DNA of 64,000 nt from Actinospica robiniae DSM 44927 (lineage in GTDB: Bacteria; Actinomycetota; Actinomycetes; Streptomycetales; Catenulisporaceae). The stretch lies in NCBI RefSeq assembly GCF_000504285.1, contig NZ_KI632511.1, forward strand, positions 4,151,372 to 4,215,371. The letters are read 5' to 3'. The notes beneath the pieces were generated by a model. The model saw only the letters and a program-made list of their open reading frames with translations. It made no database searches and had not been told where the DNA came from. Both the position numbers and the translations under genes were made by a program. Positions 42,096 to 51,809 of the stretch are shown one piece after another. Numbering within the stretch: position 1 is the stretch's first letter; each line of letters starts with the position of its first letter.

Positions 42096-44032
42096 CAGGC
42101 CTCCACGCTCTGCTGGTTGGATTCGTCCGAGTCCTGCGCCTCGGCCGCCTCGGCCTCCGCCAGCCGGCGGCGCTCGGCGATGGTCATCCGGCCGCGCGAG
42201 CCGGAACCGGACCGGTAGTTCTGCCGGGCCCGGCCCAGGCTCTCCGGGTCCAGGCCGGACCAGCGGTGGCCGTTGCCGAAGAAGTCGGTGCGGGAGAAGA
42301 GCGTGACCATCGGGACGGTGAACATGAAGATCACCACGAGGTCGATCACCGTGGACAGGCCCAGGGTGAACGCGAAGCCCTGCACCGAGCCGACCGTGAG
42401 CAGGTAGAGCACGACGGCGGCGATCAGGGTGACCATGTCGGACGCTATCACCGTGCGGCGGGCGCGCTGCCAGGCGTGGCGCACCGCGGAGCGCACCGAT
42501 CTGCCCTCCCGCAGCTCGTCTCGCAACCGTTCGAAGAAGACGACGAACGAGTCCGCCGTGATACCGATGGCCACGATCAGACCGGCGACGCCGGGCAGCG
42601 AGAGCGTGAAGCCCATCAGCGGGCCGAACAGGCACGCCAGCGCGTAGGTCAGGGCCGCGGCGACGACGAGGCTGGAGATGGCCGCGACCGACAGACCGCG
42701 GTAGTACATGATGACGTACAGGAACACCAGCAACAGGCCGATGCCGCCGGCGATCAGACCGCCGTCGAGCTCGGAGCTGCCGAGGGTCGGGGAGACGATC
42801 GAGACCTGGCTCTGCTGGAAGTTCAGCGGGAGCGAGCCGTAGGCGAGCGTGGTGGCCAGCTGCTTGGCGGTGGACTGGGTGAACACCGAGCCGTTGATGG
42901 TCGCGGTGCCGCCGGTGATCGCGCCCTGCACGACCGGGGCGGACTGCACGACGCCGTCGAGCGTGATGGCGAACTGGCCGGTGCCGGACTGGCCGGTGGT
43001 GTCCTGCGTCTCCTGGTAGAGCTTGGTGGTCTCGGTGGCGAACTCGGACTTGCCCTTGGCGTCGAAGGACAGGTCGACTTCCCAGGCGCCGGTCGGGATG
43101 CCGCCGCTGCCGACGGTCTGGGTGGCGAGGGCGCTGGTGACGTCCTTGCCGTCGATGATCGACGGGCCGAGCAGGTACTTGTTCTTGTCGAGGCCGCAGG
43201 TGGCGAGGAAGTCGGTGGGCTTGACCGCGCCGACGTTCTTGACCATCGCGTTGTTCGAGCAGTTGAGCGCCTCGTACTGGCTGATGGCCTGCTCCTGCTG
43301 GGCCTGGGCCGCGGCGCTGGCCGAGGAGCTCGCGTCCGGGGTGGCGCTCGAGCTGGCCGCGGGGGACGCGCTCGAGCCGGCCGCGGACGAGGTGGAGGTG
43401 TCAGGCGAGGCGGAGGTGCTGGCCGCGTCGGCCTTGACCGTGCCGGACTCGGACTGGCTGGTGGCCTTCTCGCTGGCGGTGGAGCTCGCCGAGGCGGAGG
43501 CGCCGGCCTTGGCCGTGGCCCCGGTGGACGGGCTGGCCGTGCTGCTCGGGGCGGAGCTGCCGGTCGCGGTCGGGGTGGGGCTGGTGGTGGGTGTGGGCAC
43601 ACCCGCGCCTTCGGCGAGCACCTCGCGGAAGTACAGGTGGGCGGTCGCGCCGATGGAGTTGACGGTGTCCTGCGAGTACTGGCCGGGGATCTCGACGTCG
43701 ATCGTGTCGGACCCCTCCTTGGTGACCGTCGCCTCGCTGACGCCGTAACCGTTGACGCGCTCCTGCATGATGCTCACGGCCTGGTCCATCTCGGAGGCCG
43801 CCGGAGTGGTCTTCTTGTCCGTCTCCGCGGTGAACACCGCGCTGGTGCCGCCGGCCAGGTCGATCGCGAGCCGCGGGTGCGTGGCGTGAACGCCGAGCAT
43901 CGTCGCGTACAGGGCGATGAGCACCACAGCCAGGGCTGCCAGCGGTCGCCACGGCCGCTTGTCCGCCGCCCCCCTGGCCCGGGTGGAGAGCAGGCCGGAG
44001 TACTTCTTGCTCCTGGCCTTTTTCGCAGCCAC
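42095..44032 (-). CDS. secD: Protein translocase subunit SecD with Ala/Ser-rich insert
   Basis: A 645-residue partner of SecF. TM1 is near residues 30-48, followed by the P1 head domain and five membrane segments from about 410 (PGVAGLIVAIGITADSFVVFFERLRDELREG is the TM4 signature). Within the P1 region, residues about 145-245 form a Ser/Thr/Ala/Pro-rich stretch, so the domain is split by a low-complexity extracytoplasmic insert. This is longer than in typical SecD. The ATG is preceded by a fair ribosome site; yajC lies 181 bases upstream. Confidence 0.95.
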   Translation of the reverse strand: MAAKKARSKKYSGLLSTRARGAADKRPWRPLAALAVVLIALYATMLGVHATHPRLAIDLAGGTSAVFTAETDKKTTPAASEMDQAVSIMQERVNGYGVSEATVTKEGSDTIDVEIPGQYSQDTVNSIGATAHLYFREVLAEGAGVPTPTTSPTPTATGSSAPSSTASPSTGATAKAGASASASSTASEKATSQSESGTVKADAASTSASPDTSTSSAAGSSASPAASSSATPDASSSASAAAQAQQEQAISQYEALNCSNNAMVKNVGAVKPTDFLATCGLDKNKYLLGPSIIDGKDVTSALATQTVGSGGIPTGAWEVDLSFDAKGKSEFATETTKLYQETQDTTGQSGTGQFAITLDGVVQSAPVVQGAITGGTATINGSVFTQSTAKQLATTLAYGSLPLNFQQSQVSIVSPTLGSSELDGGLIAGGIGLLLVFLYVIMYYRGLSVAAISSLVVAAALTYALACLFGPLMGFTLSLPGVAGLIVAIGITADSFVVFFERLRDELREGRSVRSAVRHAWQRARRTVIASDMVTLIAAVVLYLLTVGSVQGFAFTLGLSTVIDLVVIFMFTVPMVTLFSRTDFFGNGHRWSGLDPESLGRARQNYRSGSGSRGRMTIAERRRLAEAEAAEAQDSDESNQQSVEA

Positions 44033-44213
44033 GTTCCTTCTCCTCGGTAATTGACATGCGGACCGGGACGCCCGACGTCCCGTGGAGGGAAGCGCCGGGA
44101 GCCTTGGCCACGCTCACTGCCGGTGTGCCGCGTACGCCCGAGTCAGAGACGGCGCCGGGCTCGGGACGGTTCCCCCGGGCCGGGCGGCCGGTCCCCCCGG
44201 CGGGCGGGAGGCG

Positions 44214-44618
44214 TCAGCCGACCTTCTGCTGGTCCTTGGCGTCTTCGGGCTCGGACTCGGTCTCGGCGGTCGCGGTCTGCTCGGTCTGCTCGGCCTGCTC
44301 GGCCGCGAGGGCGTCCGCCTCCTCCGGGGTGAGTTCCTCGCCGTCGACCAGGGCGTCGGGATTGGCCGGCTGGACCACGCCGGCGATGGCCTGCTTGGTG
44401 AACTTGAGCTTCACCCCGGGAGTGGTCTCGATGACGACGTACTCGTCGGTCATCTCGGCGACCGCACCGACGAGGCCGCCGATGGTGCGCACCTCGGCTC
44501 CGGGGACGAGAGCGTGCTGCATGGCTTGGGCCTGGGCGGCCTGCTTCTTGCGGCCGCGGCTGGTCATGAACATGAAAGCCGCGCCGATGACGACGACGTA
44601 GATCAGAATCAGTTGCAT
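44214..44618 (-). CDS. yajC: Preprotein translocase accessory subunit YajC
   Basis: A 134-residue small membrane protein. One N-terminal membrane segment (LILIYVVVIGAAFMFMTSR) is followed by the basic GRKKQ motif, the small beta domain LVPGAEVRTIGGLVGAVAEM and an acidic C-terminal tail. It associates with SecDF in the membrane. I start at the ATG at 44618; a longer frame from 44711 adds a non-conserved Arg-rich leader. The neighbouring order ruvB-yajC-secD-secF is that of other actinomycetes. Confidence 0.92.
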   Translation of the reverse strand: MQLILIYVVVIGAAFMFMTSRGRKKQAAQAQAMQHALVPGAEVRTIGGLVGAVAEMTDEYVVIETTPGVKLKFTKQAIAGVVQPANPDALVDGEELTPEEADALAAEQAEQTEQTATAETESEPEDAKDQQKVG

Positions 44619-44993
44619 GGTCGGCTGTTCTTCCGGGATCGTGCCGAGTCCTGCCCGGCGGGCGATCTGTTCGCGGAGGACCGGCACGCGGTGACGGGCA
44701 CTCCAGGTCACGCGGAGTCTATGCGGTCATACTTGCCGAGACAATCAGGCTCACGTCGGGCGCCGTTCAGGTTCGCTGATCGTCGGCCCGGCTTCTCAGC
44801 CTCGGGCCGCCGGCGGATCCGGGCCCGCCGACGGCGGCCGGCCGGGGCCGGTACGCTTACCAGCGCCTGGAGATGCGCTTGAGCCGGGGTATGGACGAGG
44901 AGCGGGGGCGGGACGGTTGCGGGCGCCGGGGGATTCTTATGAACCGATCAGGTTCTTCACGGGAACTTCAGACGCCGAAGATTTCTTCTTCCT
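44619..44993. other. ruvB-yajC intergenic region, 375 bp
   Basis: No gene is seen. It probably holds the yajC-secDF promoter. A short dyad GAACC-GATCA-GGTTC lies at 44940-44954, close to the ruvB stop; it is too short to call a terminator with confidence. Confidence 0.5.
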
Positions 44994-46043
44994 TCACTCC
45001 TGCTCGGCTCCGAAGAGCGAACCCTGGCCGGCGCCGGGCGCGGTGCGCGGCATCGGCAGGCCGAGGTGGCGCCACGCCGCGGCGGTGGCGATCCGGCCGC
45101 GCGGGGTGCGGGCGAGCAGGCCCTGGCGCACCAGGAACGGCTCGGCCACCTCTTCGACCGTGTCGGTCTCCTCGCCGATCGCGACCGCGAGCGTGGAGAG
45201 GCCGACCGGTCCGCCCTGGAACAGGTTGAGTAGCGCGCCGAGCACGGCGCGGTCCAGCCGGTCGAGGCCGCGCTCGTCCACCTCGTACACAGCGAGGGCC
45301 GCGCGGGCCGCCTCGACCGTGCCCCGGCCGTCCCCCTTGACCTCGGCGAAGTCGCGCACCCGGCGCAGCAGCCGGTTGGCGATACGCGGGGTGCCGCGGG
45401 AACGGGAGGCGATCTCGGCGGCGGCCTCGGCGTCGACGTCGAGGTCGAGCAGCCGGGCCGAGCGGTGCACCACCTGCTCGAGGTCGGCCGGCTCGTAGAA
45501 CTCCATGTGCGCGGTGAAGCCGAAGCGGTCGCGCAGCGGAGCCGGGAGCAGGCCGGAGCGGGTGGTGGCGCCGACGAGGGTGAACGGCGGCAGTTCGAGC
45601 GGGATGGCGGTGGCGCCGGGGCCCTTGCCGACGATGACGTCGACCCGGAAGTCCTCCATGGCCATGTAGAGCATCTCTTCGGCCGGCCGGGACATCCGGT
45701 GGATCTCGTCCAGGAAGAGCACCTCGCCCTCGGCGAGCGAGGAGAGGATCGCGGCGAGGTCGCCGGCGTGCTGGATGGCCGGGCCTGAGGTGATCCGGAT
45801 CGGCACGCCGAGCTCGTTGGCGATGATCATGGACAGGGTGGTCTTGCCGAGCCCGGGCGGACCGGCCAGCAGGATGTGGTCGGGGGTGGCGCCGCGGCCC
45901 TTGGCCCCGTGCAGCACCAGCTCGAGCTGCTGGCGCACCTTGTGCTGGCCGACGAAGTCGGCCAGGGTCTTCGGGCGCAGCGCGGCCTCGGCGGCGCGTT
46001 CCTCCTGGTCGGCGCCACCGTCCAGGATGCGGTTCTCCGGCAT
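44994..46043 (-). CDS. ruvB: Holliday junction branch-migration ATPase RuvB
   Basis: A 349-residue AAA+ motor that drives branch migration with RuvA. Walker A is [11 protein letters not shown] (about residues 62-72), Walker B LFLDEIHR, sensor 1 region [11 protein letters not shown] and the C-terminal winged helix [20 protein letters not shown]. Length is typical. It starts 12 bases after the ruvA stop. Confidence 0.97.
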   Translation of the reverse strand: MPENRILDGGADQEERAAEAALRPKTLADFVGQHKVRQQLELVLHGAKGRGATPDHILLAGPPGLGKTTLSMIIANELGVPIRITSGPAIQHAGDLAAILSSLAEGEVLFLDEIHRMSRPAEEMLYMAMEDFRVDVIVGKGPGATAIPLELPPFTLVGATTRSGLLPAPLRDRFGFTAHMEFYEPADLEQVVHRSARLLDLDVDAEAAAEIASRSRGTPRIANRLLRRVRDFAEVKGDGRGTVEAARAALAVYEVDERGLDRLDRAVLGALLNLFQGGPVGLSTLAVAIGEETDTVEEVAEPFLVRQGLLARTPRGRIATAAAWRHLGLPMPRTAPGAGQGSLFGAEQE

Positions 46044-46055
46044 CGCTCTCCCCCT

Positions 46056-46679
46056 CTATCGCCGCATCGAGCGCAGCGCGGCGCGCAGCAGCACCGGCAG
46101 CTGCGGGCTCTCGCCGCGGGCCTCGGCCTCGGCCGCGAGCGGCTCCACCTCGGTCAGCGCGCCCTCCGCGTCCCGGGCGCTCCAGCCGAGGCCGGTGAGG
46201 GCCTCGAGCAGCTGGCCGCGCCAGGGGGTGACGCCCGGGGCCGCCTCGCCCTCGCGGCTGGCCGGAACCTTGCCGGTCGGATCGCCGAGCCGGCCCTTGA
46301 GTTCGATCAGAAGCTTCTGCGCCCCCTTGGGCCCGATGCCCGGCACGAGGGTGAGGGCTTTGAGGTCCTGGGTGGCGAAGATGGTGCGCAGGGTGTCCGG
46401 GCGGTGGGTGGCGAGCATGGCCATGGCCACCCGCGGGCCGACGCCGCTGGCGGTCTGCGCCACCTCGAACACCACCCGCTCGTCGTCCGTGCCGAAGCCG
46501 TAGAGGGTGAGGGAGTCCTCCCGCACCACCAGGCTGGTGTGCAGGCGCGCGGACTGACCGGCCGTCAGCTCGGCGAGGGTGTCCGGGTTGCAGTGCACCA
46601 GCAGGCCCACCCCGCCCACCAGGACGACCGCGCCGTCGGGGCCGAGCGAGACGACCTGGCCCTCCACAAAGCTGATCAC
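46056..46679 (-). CDS. ruvA: Holliday junction DNA-binding protein RuvA
   Basis: A 207-residue junction-binding subunit. Domain I is the OB fold (VISFVEGQVVSLGPDGAVVLVGGVGLLVHC), domain II has the tandem HhH motif FATQDLKALTLVPGIGPKGAQKLLIELKG, and the C-terminal domain III that contacts RuvB begins near residue 155. The GTG start lies 7 bases beyond the ruvC stop. Longer in-frame extensions overlap ruvC and are rejected. Confidence 0.96.
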   Translation of the reverse strand: MISFVEGQVVSLGPDGAVVLVGGVGLLVHCNPDTLAELTAGQSARLHTSLVVREDSLTLYGFGTDDERVVFEVAQTASGVGPRVAMAMLATHRPDTLRTIFATQDLKALTLVPGIGPKGAQKLLIELKGRLGDPTGKVPASREGEAAPGVTPWRGQLLEALTGLGWSARDAEGALTEVEPLAAEAEARGESPQLPVLLRAALRSMRR

Positions 46680-46686
46680 TCGCGCC

Positions 46687-47268
46687 TCACCTGAATCCAC
46701 TCCCGCGTTCGCGCCCGCGAACCCTGTGCAAGGGAACGCTACCGGAAGGCACCGACAGACCCCGCTTCTCCATGGCCTCGGCGATCCGGTCGGCCGCGCC
46801 GCCGCGCCAGACGTGGCAGATGGCCAGCGCCAGCGCGTCGGTGGCGTCCACCGGTTTGGGTGCCTCGCTGAGTTTGAGCACCCTGACGACCATCGCGGCG
46901 ACCTGCTCCTTCTGCGCCCGCCCGTCACCGGTCACCGCGGCCTTGACCTCGCTGGGGGTGTGCAGGGCGACCGGCAGCCCGCGCCGCGCGGCCGCCACCA
47001 TGGCCACACCGGCGGCCTGCGCCGTGCCCATGATGGTGCGCACGCCCTCCTGCGCGAACATCCGCTCCACCGCCACCGCGTCCGGCTGGTATTGCTCGAA
47101 CCACTCGGCGATCTGGACGTCGACCGCGAGCAGCCGCTCGTGGATGGGGGCGCCGACCGGAGTGCGGATGACGCCAGCGGCGACCATCTTGAGCGGGGCG
47201 CCGAGGCGGCCGTCGACGAGGCCGATGCCCATCCGGGTCAGGCCTGGGTCCACTCCGAGCACGCGCAT
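46687..47268 (-). CDS. ruvC: Crossover junction endonuclease RuvC
   Basis: A 193-residue resolvase. The first catalytic Asp is in [14 protein letters not shown] (Asp7), Glu in [10 protein letters not shown] (about 70), and the last acidic pair in [15 protein letters not shown] (about 143-146). The C-terminal tail after residue 170 is basic and poorly conserved. It heads the ruvC-ruvA-ruvB operon. A divergent ECF sigma gene starts only 62 bases away. Confidence 0.96.
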   Translation of the reverse strand: MRVLGVDPGLTRMGIGLVDGRLGAPLKMVAAGVIRTPVGAPIHERLLAVDVQIAEWFEQYQPDAVAVERMFAQEGVRTIMGTAQAAGVAMVAAARRGLPVALHTPSEVKAAVTGDGRAQKEQVAAMVVRVLKLSEAPKPVDATDALALAICHVWRGGAADRIAEAMEKRGLSVPSGSVPLHRVRGRERGSGFR

Positions 47269-47329
47269 CCGCCCAATCTACCGGGCCGCGCCGACGGCGG
47301 TGGCGCGGTGTAAGCGGATACTGCGGCCC

Positions 47330-47848
47330 ATGCGTATCAGGGGTGTGGACCACGAACCCGAAGAGGATTTCGCAGAGTTCTACCGCAGGTGCGCCGATGC
47401 CTGCCTGCGTGCCGTCTACGCGTCGGTCGGCGACAAGTCGCTGGCCGAGGACCTGACGGCGGAGGCGTTCGCCCGAGCGTACGCGTCCTGGCGCAAGGTC
47501 TCGCAGCATCCGGCGCCCAAGGCATGGGTGATGCGGACGGCTTTGAACACGCATGTGTCCTGGTGGCGGCGACGAAGGCGCGAAGTGGCCTGGGATGCCG
47601 GGCTCGATCGGGCCGACGGCGCCGAGCCGGCTCTCGCACTCGACCCGGCCATCCGTACCGCGCTGCGTGCTCTGCCCACTCGTCAGCGGCAGGTGCTGGC
47701 CCTGCGGATCTTCCTCGATCTCGACACCGCGACCACGGCCGAGGTTCTCGGGATAGCGCCCGGCACGGTCACCACACACCTCTCCCGAGCCACTGCCGCC
47801 TTGCGCGACGCGTTGGCCCCGGCACGCGAACAGGAGCCGATCAGATGA
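47330..47848 (+). CDS. ECF RNA polymerase sigma factor
   Basis: A 172-residue ECF sigma factor with sigma-2 (FAEFYRRCADACLRAVYASVGDKSLAEDLTAEAFARAYASW) and sigma-4 (LPTRQRQVLALRIFLDLDTATTAEVLGIAPGTVTTHLSRA) regions and no extra domain. The stop overlaps the ATG of the next gene, which encodes a one-helix membrane protein, so the pair resembles a sigma/anti-sigma unit. The subgroup and signal are unknown. In related genomes yebC and ruvC are close neighbours on one strand; this pair lies between them on the other strand. Confidence 0.88.
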   Translation: MRIRGVDHEPEEDFAEFYRRCADACLRAVYASVGDKSLAEDLTAEAFARAYASWRKVSQHPAPKAWVMRTALNTHVSWWRRRRREVAWDAGLDRADGAEPALALDPAIRTALRALPTRQRQVLALRIFLDLDTATTAEVLGIAPGTVTTHLSRATAALRDALAPAREQEPIR

Positions 47849-48504
47849 CGATCGAACGGAACGATCAGGATATTTACGACGAGGTCGCCTCGGCCTTCAG
47901 AGACGTTTCCGCCCCGGATGGGCCGGACGCCGCGATCTCCCGGGGCCGGACTCTGCGGCGCCGGCGCCGGACGATGCCCGCGCTCGCGGTGGTCGGCGTG
48001 GTCGCGGCCTCACTCGGTCTCGCGACGCTCACACAGCCCGCGGGGCCGTCGAACCAACGGAGCCTGTCGTACGGCAACAAGGTCGTGAACGTGGACAACG
48101 CCGCGTTCTCCGTGCACACCGATGCGCGAACCGGCTACATCACGGTGACGATGCGCCAGTTCACCGACCCATCAGCACTCGAGGCGATTCTGAAGAACGC
48201 GGGCATCACGGCGGACATCGTGGTCGCGCAGGTCCCCGGCCCGAGGACGATCTTGACGAGTGTGCCGTGGGCCGACTGCCGCTTCCCGGCCGGAGTCGAG
48301 GTTCTAGCGGACAACAGTCGCCGCGTCCTGGTCCACGAGCAGAGCAGCGCCGAACCGGTCGTCGTCCTGGATCCGTCCGCCATCCCGGCCGGCGGCGTCC
48401 TCGGACTCGGATACGCGAGGACGAGTTCGCAGACCGACTTCATCCTCGTCGGCGTCTTCTCCGGTAACCCGAAGGACTGTCTCGCGGCGAAGCCCACTGC
48501 CTGA
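47845..48504 (+). CDS. Single-pass membrane protein, putative partner of the ECF sigma factor
   Basis: A 219-residue protein. An acidic cytosolic N-terminus of about 45 residues ends in RRRRR, then comes one membrane segment (ALAVVGVVAASLGLATL) and an extracytoplasmic domain of about 150 residues with two Cys (WADCRF and KDCLA) that could form a disulfide. It lacks the HxxxCxxC zinc motif of ZAS anti-sigma factors. The ATGA overlap with the sigma gene and the topology suggest that the N-terminus holds the sigma factor at the membrane. That role is inferred from context. Confidence 0.7.
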   Translation: MTIERNDQDIYDEVASAFRDVSAPDGPDAAISRGRTLRRRRRTMPALAVVGVVAASLGLATLTQPAGPSNQRSLSYGNKVVNVDNAAFSVHTDARTGYITVTMRQFTDPSALEAILKNAGITADIVVAQVPGPRTILTSVPWADCRFPAGVEVLADNSRRVLVHEQSSAEPVVVLDPSAIPAGGVLGLGYARTSSQTDFILVGVFSGNPKDCLAAKPTA

Positions 48505-48518
48505 CCGGCGAAAAAGAA

Positions 48519-48558
48519 CGGCGCCCGGCCACCGATCGCAGGATCGGGCCGGGCGCCG
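48519..48558. terminator. Bidirectional terminator between the sigma pair and yebC
   Basis: CGGCGCCCGGCC pairs with GGCCGGGCGCCG around a 16-base loop. On the minus strand it is followed by TTCTTTTT, so it is a strong terminator for yebC; it also ends the plus-strand sigma operon. Confidence 0.9.
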
Positions 48559-48581
48559 ACGTGTCGTGCGCGGGCCGAGGA

Positions 48582-49340
48582 CTACTCCTCGTCGAGGATC
48601 GCCATGATCTCGTCGCTGACGTCGAAGTTGGCGAAGACGTTCTGCACGTCGTCGCTGTCCTCGAGGGCGTCGATGAGCTTGAAGATCTTGCGCGCGCCCT
48701 CTTCGTCCAGCTGCACCTGCACGCTCGGCATGAACGGAGACTCGGCCGAGTCGTACTCGATCTTCGCCTGCTGCAGCGCGGTGCGCACCGGGATCAGGTC
48801 GCCGGGCTCGGAGATGATCTCGAATGCCTCGCCCGCGTCGTTGACCTCCTCGGCGCCCGCCTCGAGCACCACCTCGAGCAGCGAGTCCTCGCTGACCCCG
48901 TCCGCCTTGGGCACGATGACCTGGCCCTTGCGGCCGAACAGGTAGGAGACCGAGCCGGGGTCGGCCATCGAGCCGCCGTTGCGGGTCATCGCCACCCGGA
49001 CCTCGGAGGCGGCCCGGTTGCGGTTGTCGGTCAGACACTCGATCAGCAGGGCCACGCCGTTCGGGCCGTAGCCCTCGTACATGATGGTCTGCCAGTCGGC
49101 GCCGCCGGCCTCGGCCCCGGAGCCGCGCTTGACCGCGCGGTCGATGTTGTCGTTGGGGACCGAGCTCTTCTTCGCCTTCTGAATCGCGTCGAACAGCGTC
49201 GGGTTGCCCGCCGGGTCGCCGCCGCCGGTGCGCGCGGCCACCTCGATGTTCTTGATCATCTTGGCGAAGAGCTTGCCGCGCTTGGCGTCGATCACGGCCT
49301 TCTTGTGCTTCGTGGTCGCCCACTTGGAGTGGCCCGACAT
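48582..49340 (-). CDS. yebC: YebC/PmpR-family protein
   Basis: A 252-residue DUF28 protein starting [25 protein letters not shown], the invariant N-terminus of the family. Members act as transcriptional regulators or, as recent work on the family indicates, as ribosome-associated factors that relieve stalling at proline stretches. The length is typical. It is followed by a terminator and preceded by pdxT on the same strand, as in other actinomycetes. Confidence 0.95.
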   Translation of the reverse strand: MSGHSKWATTKHKKAVIDAKRGKLFAKMIKNIEVAARTGGGDPAGNPTLFDAIQKAKKSSVPNDNIDRAVKRGSGAEAGGADWQTIMYEGYGPNGVALLIECLTDNRNRAASEVRVAMTRNGGSMADPGSVSYLFGRKGQVIVPKADGVSEDSLLEVVLEAGAEEVNDAGEAFEIISEPGDLIPVRTALQQAKIEYDSAESPFMPSVQVQLDEEGARKIFKLIDALEDSDDVQNVFANFDVSDEIMAILDEE

Positions 49341-49422
49341 AGCCCTCGCTCCTTCTCGCTCACGTACGCGTGCGCAACCGTGCGCACGGACAAGTCACAG
49401 CTCTCCTCGGGTCGGCGGGCCC

Positions 49423-50085
49423 TCAGCGCGACGCCCGGACCATCTCCGCGAACACCCCGTGGACCCGGTGGTCCCCGGTCAGTTCCGGGTGGAACGAGGT
49501 CGCCAGCAAGTTCCCCTGCCGAACGGCGACGATCCTACCCGCAAACGGATGGTGGGCGGTCTCCTCGCCGGTGGCGCTCCCGGCTCCGCCCGGAGCAGGT
49601 GCGCCGCTGACCCGCGCCAGCACCTCGACGCCGGACGCGCCCTCGTCCACGGCCTCGACCCAGGGCGCCCGGATGAAGACCCCGTGCAGCTGGTCGTCGA
49701 TGCCGGCGAAGTCGATCGGCCCCTCGAAGGAGTCGACCTGGCGCCCGAACGCGTTGCGCCGGACCGTGATGGCGATGCCGCCGAAGGTCTGCTGGCCCTC
49801 GACCGCGTCCAGCACGTGATCGGCCAGCATGATCATGCCGGCGCACGAGCCGTACGCGGGCAGGCCCTCGGACAGCCGCTTGCGGATCGGCTCGAACAGG
49901 TCGAACGCGGTGGCCAGCTTCCACATCGCGGTGGACTCGCCGCCCGGTATGACCAGGCCGTCCAGCGCGTCGAGCTCGGAAGCCCGGCGCACCGGCACGG
50001 CCCGGGCGCCGACCGCGGCCAGGGACGCGGCGTGCTCGCGCACATCGCCTTGCAGCGCGAGCACGCCGATGGTGACGTCATTCAC
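49423..50085 (-). CDS. pdxT: Pyridoxal 5'-phosphate synthase glutaminase subunit PdxT
   Basis: A 220-residue class I glutaminase that supplies ammonia to PdxS. The oxyanion region is [12 protein letters not shown], the nucleophile Cys is in [11 protein letters not shown], and the His-Glu pair is in [11 protein letters not shown] short Ala/Pro/Gly-rich insert (about residues 170-182) precedes the end. It lies 56 bases after pdxS and forms a two-gene vitamin B6 operon with it. Confidence 0.95.
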   Translation of the reverse strand: MNDVTIGVLALQGDVREHAASLAAVGARAVPVRRASELDALDGLVIPGGESTAMWKLATAFDLFEPIRKRLSEGLPAYGSCAGMIMLADHVLDAVEGQQTFGGIAITVRRNAFGRQVDSFEGPIDFAGIDDQLHGVFIRAPWVEAVDEGASGVEVLARVSGAPAPGGAGSATGEETAHHPFAGRIVAVRQGNLLATSFHPELTGDHRVHGVFAEMVRASR

Positions 50086-50141
50086 TTAAGCGATACCTGC
50101 ATCGATCGTCGGGGCGGATCCGGTCGGGCGCGGGCCCGGGG

Positions 50142-51059
50142 TCACCAACCGCGGTTGGCGTAGCGCTCGTTCTCCGGCAGCGTGTCGCAGTTGATGCCGA
50201 CCATGGCCTCGCCCAGGCCGCGGGAGACCTTGGCGATCACGTCCGGGTCGTCGTGGAAGGTGGTGGCCTTCACGATCGCGGCGGCGCGCTTGGCCGGGTC
50301 GCCGGACTTGAAGATGCCGGAGCCGACGAACACGCCCTCGGCGCCCAGCTGCATCATCATCGCCGCGTCCGCCGGGGTGGCCAGGCCGCCCGCGGTGAAC
50401 AGCACGACCGGGAGCTTGCCGGTCCGGGCCACCTCGGCCACGATCTCGTACGGCGCCTGCAGGTTCTTGGCGGCCAGGTAGAGCTCGGACTCGTCCAGGG
50501 TGCCGAGGCGGCGGATCTCCGCGCGGATCTGGCGCATGTGCCGGGTGGCCTCGACCACGTTGCCGGTGCCGGCCTCGCCCTTGGAGCGGATCATCGCCGC
50601 GCCCTCGGCGATCCGGCGCAGCGCCTCGCCCAGGTTGGTCGCGCCGCACACGAAGGGGACGGTGAAGGCCCACTTGTCGACGTGGTGGGTCTCGTCGGCC
50701 GGGGTGAGCACCTCGGACTCGTCGATGTAGTCCACCCCGAGCGACTGCAGCACCTGCGCCTCGACGAAGTGGCCGATCCGGGCCTTGGCCATGACCGGGA
50801 TGGAGACCGCGCTGATGATGCCGTCGATCATGTCCGGGTCGGACATGCGGGCGACGCCGCCGTCCTTGCGGATGTCGGCCGGGACCCGCTCGAGCGCCAT
50901 GACGGCCACGGCGCCGGCGTCCTCGGCGATCTTGGCCTGCTCGGGGGTGACCACGTCCATGATCACGCCGCCCTTGAGCATCTCCGCCATGCCCCGCTTG
51001 ACCCGGGCGGTGCCGAGCTGCGGAGCCGCTTGAGCGGTTTCGGTGGGGTTGCTGGACAC
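50142..51059 (-). CDS. pdxS: Pyridoxal 5'-phosphate synthase subunit PdxS
   Basis: A 305-residue TIM-barrel synthase that builds PLP from ribose 5-phosphate, glyceraldehyde 3-phosphate and ammonia. [41 protein letters not shown] and the catalytic-lysine region [20 protein letters not shown] are all present. It forms a 12-mer surrounded by PdxT. Upstream there is a small dyad CCATC-TTAC-GATGG at 51103-51116, whose meaning is unknown. Confidence 0.96.
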   Translation of the reverse strand: MSSNPTETAQAAPQLGTARVKRGMAEMLKGGVIMDVVTPEQAKIAEDAGAVAVMALERVPADIRKDGGVARMSDPDMIDGIISAVSIPVMAKARIGHFVEAQVLQSLGVDYIDESEVLTPADETHHVDKWAFTVPFVCGATNLGEALRRIAEGAAMIRSKGEAGTGNVVEATRHMRQIRAEIRRLGTLDESELYLAAKNLQAPYEIVAEVARTGKLPVVLFTAGGLATPADAAMMMQLGAEGVFVGSGIFKSGDPAKRAAAIVKATTFHDDPDVIAKVSRGLGEAMVGINCDTLPENERYANRGW

Positions 51060-51254
51060 GTCGGTACCTCGCTCGGGAGTTTGGCGCGTAAGGGTTACCC
51101 CACCATCTTACGATGGCACGATCGCCGCTTCGGCTCGCACGCTGTCGGCCCCGTGGTGAAACGCCTTACACAGCGCTTGCCACGCCCGGGACCCACGGAT
51201 CGACCCCCTGACCGGGCCGGGCCGGGCCGCGCCCGGCCCAGGGCCCGGCCGGGC

Positions 51255-51809
51255 TCAGCGCGCGAGCGAGGGCGGCGGCTCGTCGTCGATCTCGAAATTC
51301 GGCTTGTCCGGGGCGCGGCCGGCCAGGCGGAAGACGCGCACCAGGCGGTGCGAGCGCAGATGGCGCACGGCCCGGACCGACTCGTTGTGGAAGCGCCGGG
51401 CCAGCTGCACCCGGCGCATCGCCCGGCCGAGCTCGTCGAGCAGCTCGACCCCGCCGTGGCCGGCCCGGACGTGCTCGCTCTGGATGGGATCCTCGAAGGC
51501 CGCGCGCAGATCGCGGGTGAGCGCGGACTCGGCCGCCTCCCGCTCGTCCGGGTCGGCGGCCTCGGCCTCGCGCGCGCCCGCGGCCAGGATCAGCGCCGTG
51601 GCCGGGTCGAACAGGCCGCTGCGGGCGAGCTCGAGCGTCGCGGTGGAGCGGCGCAGCAGCTGGGCGTCGAGCGCCACCCGGGCGGCGTCCAGGCGCACGT
51701 GCAGCCGGTCGAGCCGGGTGGCGGTCCAGCTCAGATAGAGGCCGAAGAGCACCACGAGCACCGCGACCAGGACGACCGCGCCCGAGTATTGGGTGAGCAC
51801 CAGTCTCAT
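51255..51809 (-). CDS. LemA-like single-pass membrane protein
   Basis: A 184-residue protein with an N-terminal membrane segment (YSGAVVLVAVLVVLFGLYLSW) and a long helical cytoplasmic part containing TRLDRLHVRLDAARVALDAQLLRR, which resembles the first helix of LemA. Other stretches are less typical, so the family call is tentative. The ATG overlaps the pimA stop by four bases; it is the last gene of the PI-mannoside operon. A similar unassigned gene often follows pimA in actinomycetes. Confidence 0.75.
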   Translation of the reverse strand: MRLVLTQYSGAVVLVAVLVVLFGLYLSWTATRLDRLHVRLDAARVALDAQLLRRSTATLELARSGLFDPATALILAAGAREAEAADPDEREAAESALTRDLRAAFEDPIQSEHVRAGHGGVELLDELGRAMRRVQLARRFHNESVRAVRHLRSHRLVRVFRLAGRAPDKPNFEIDDEPPPSLAR

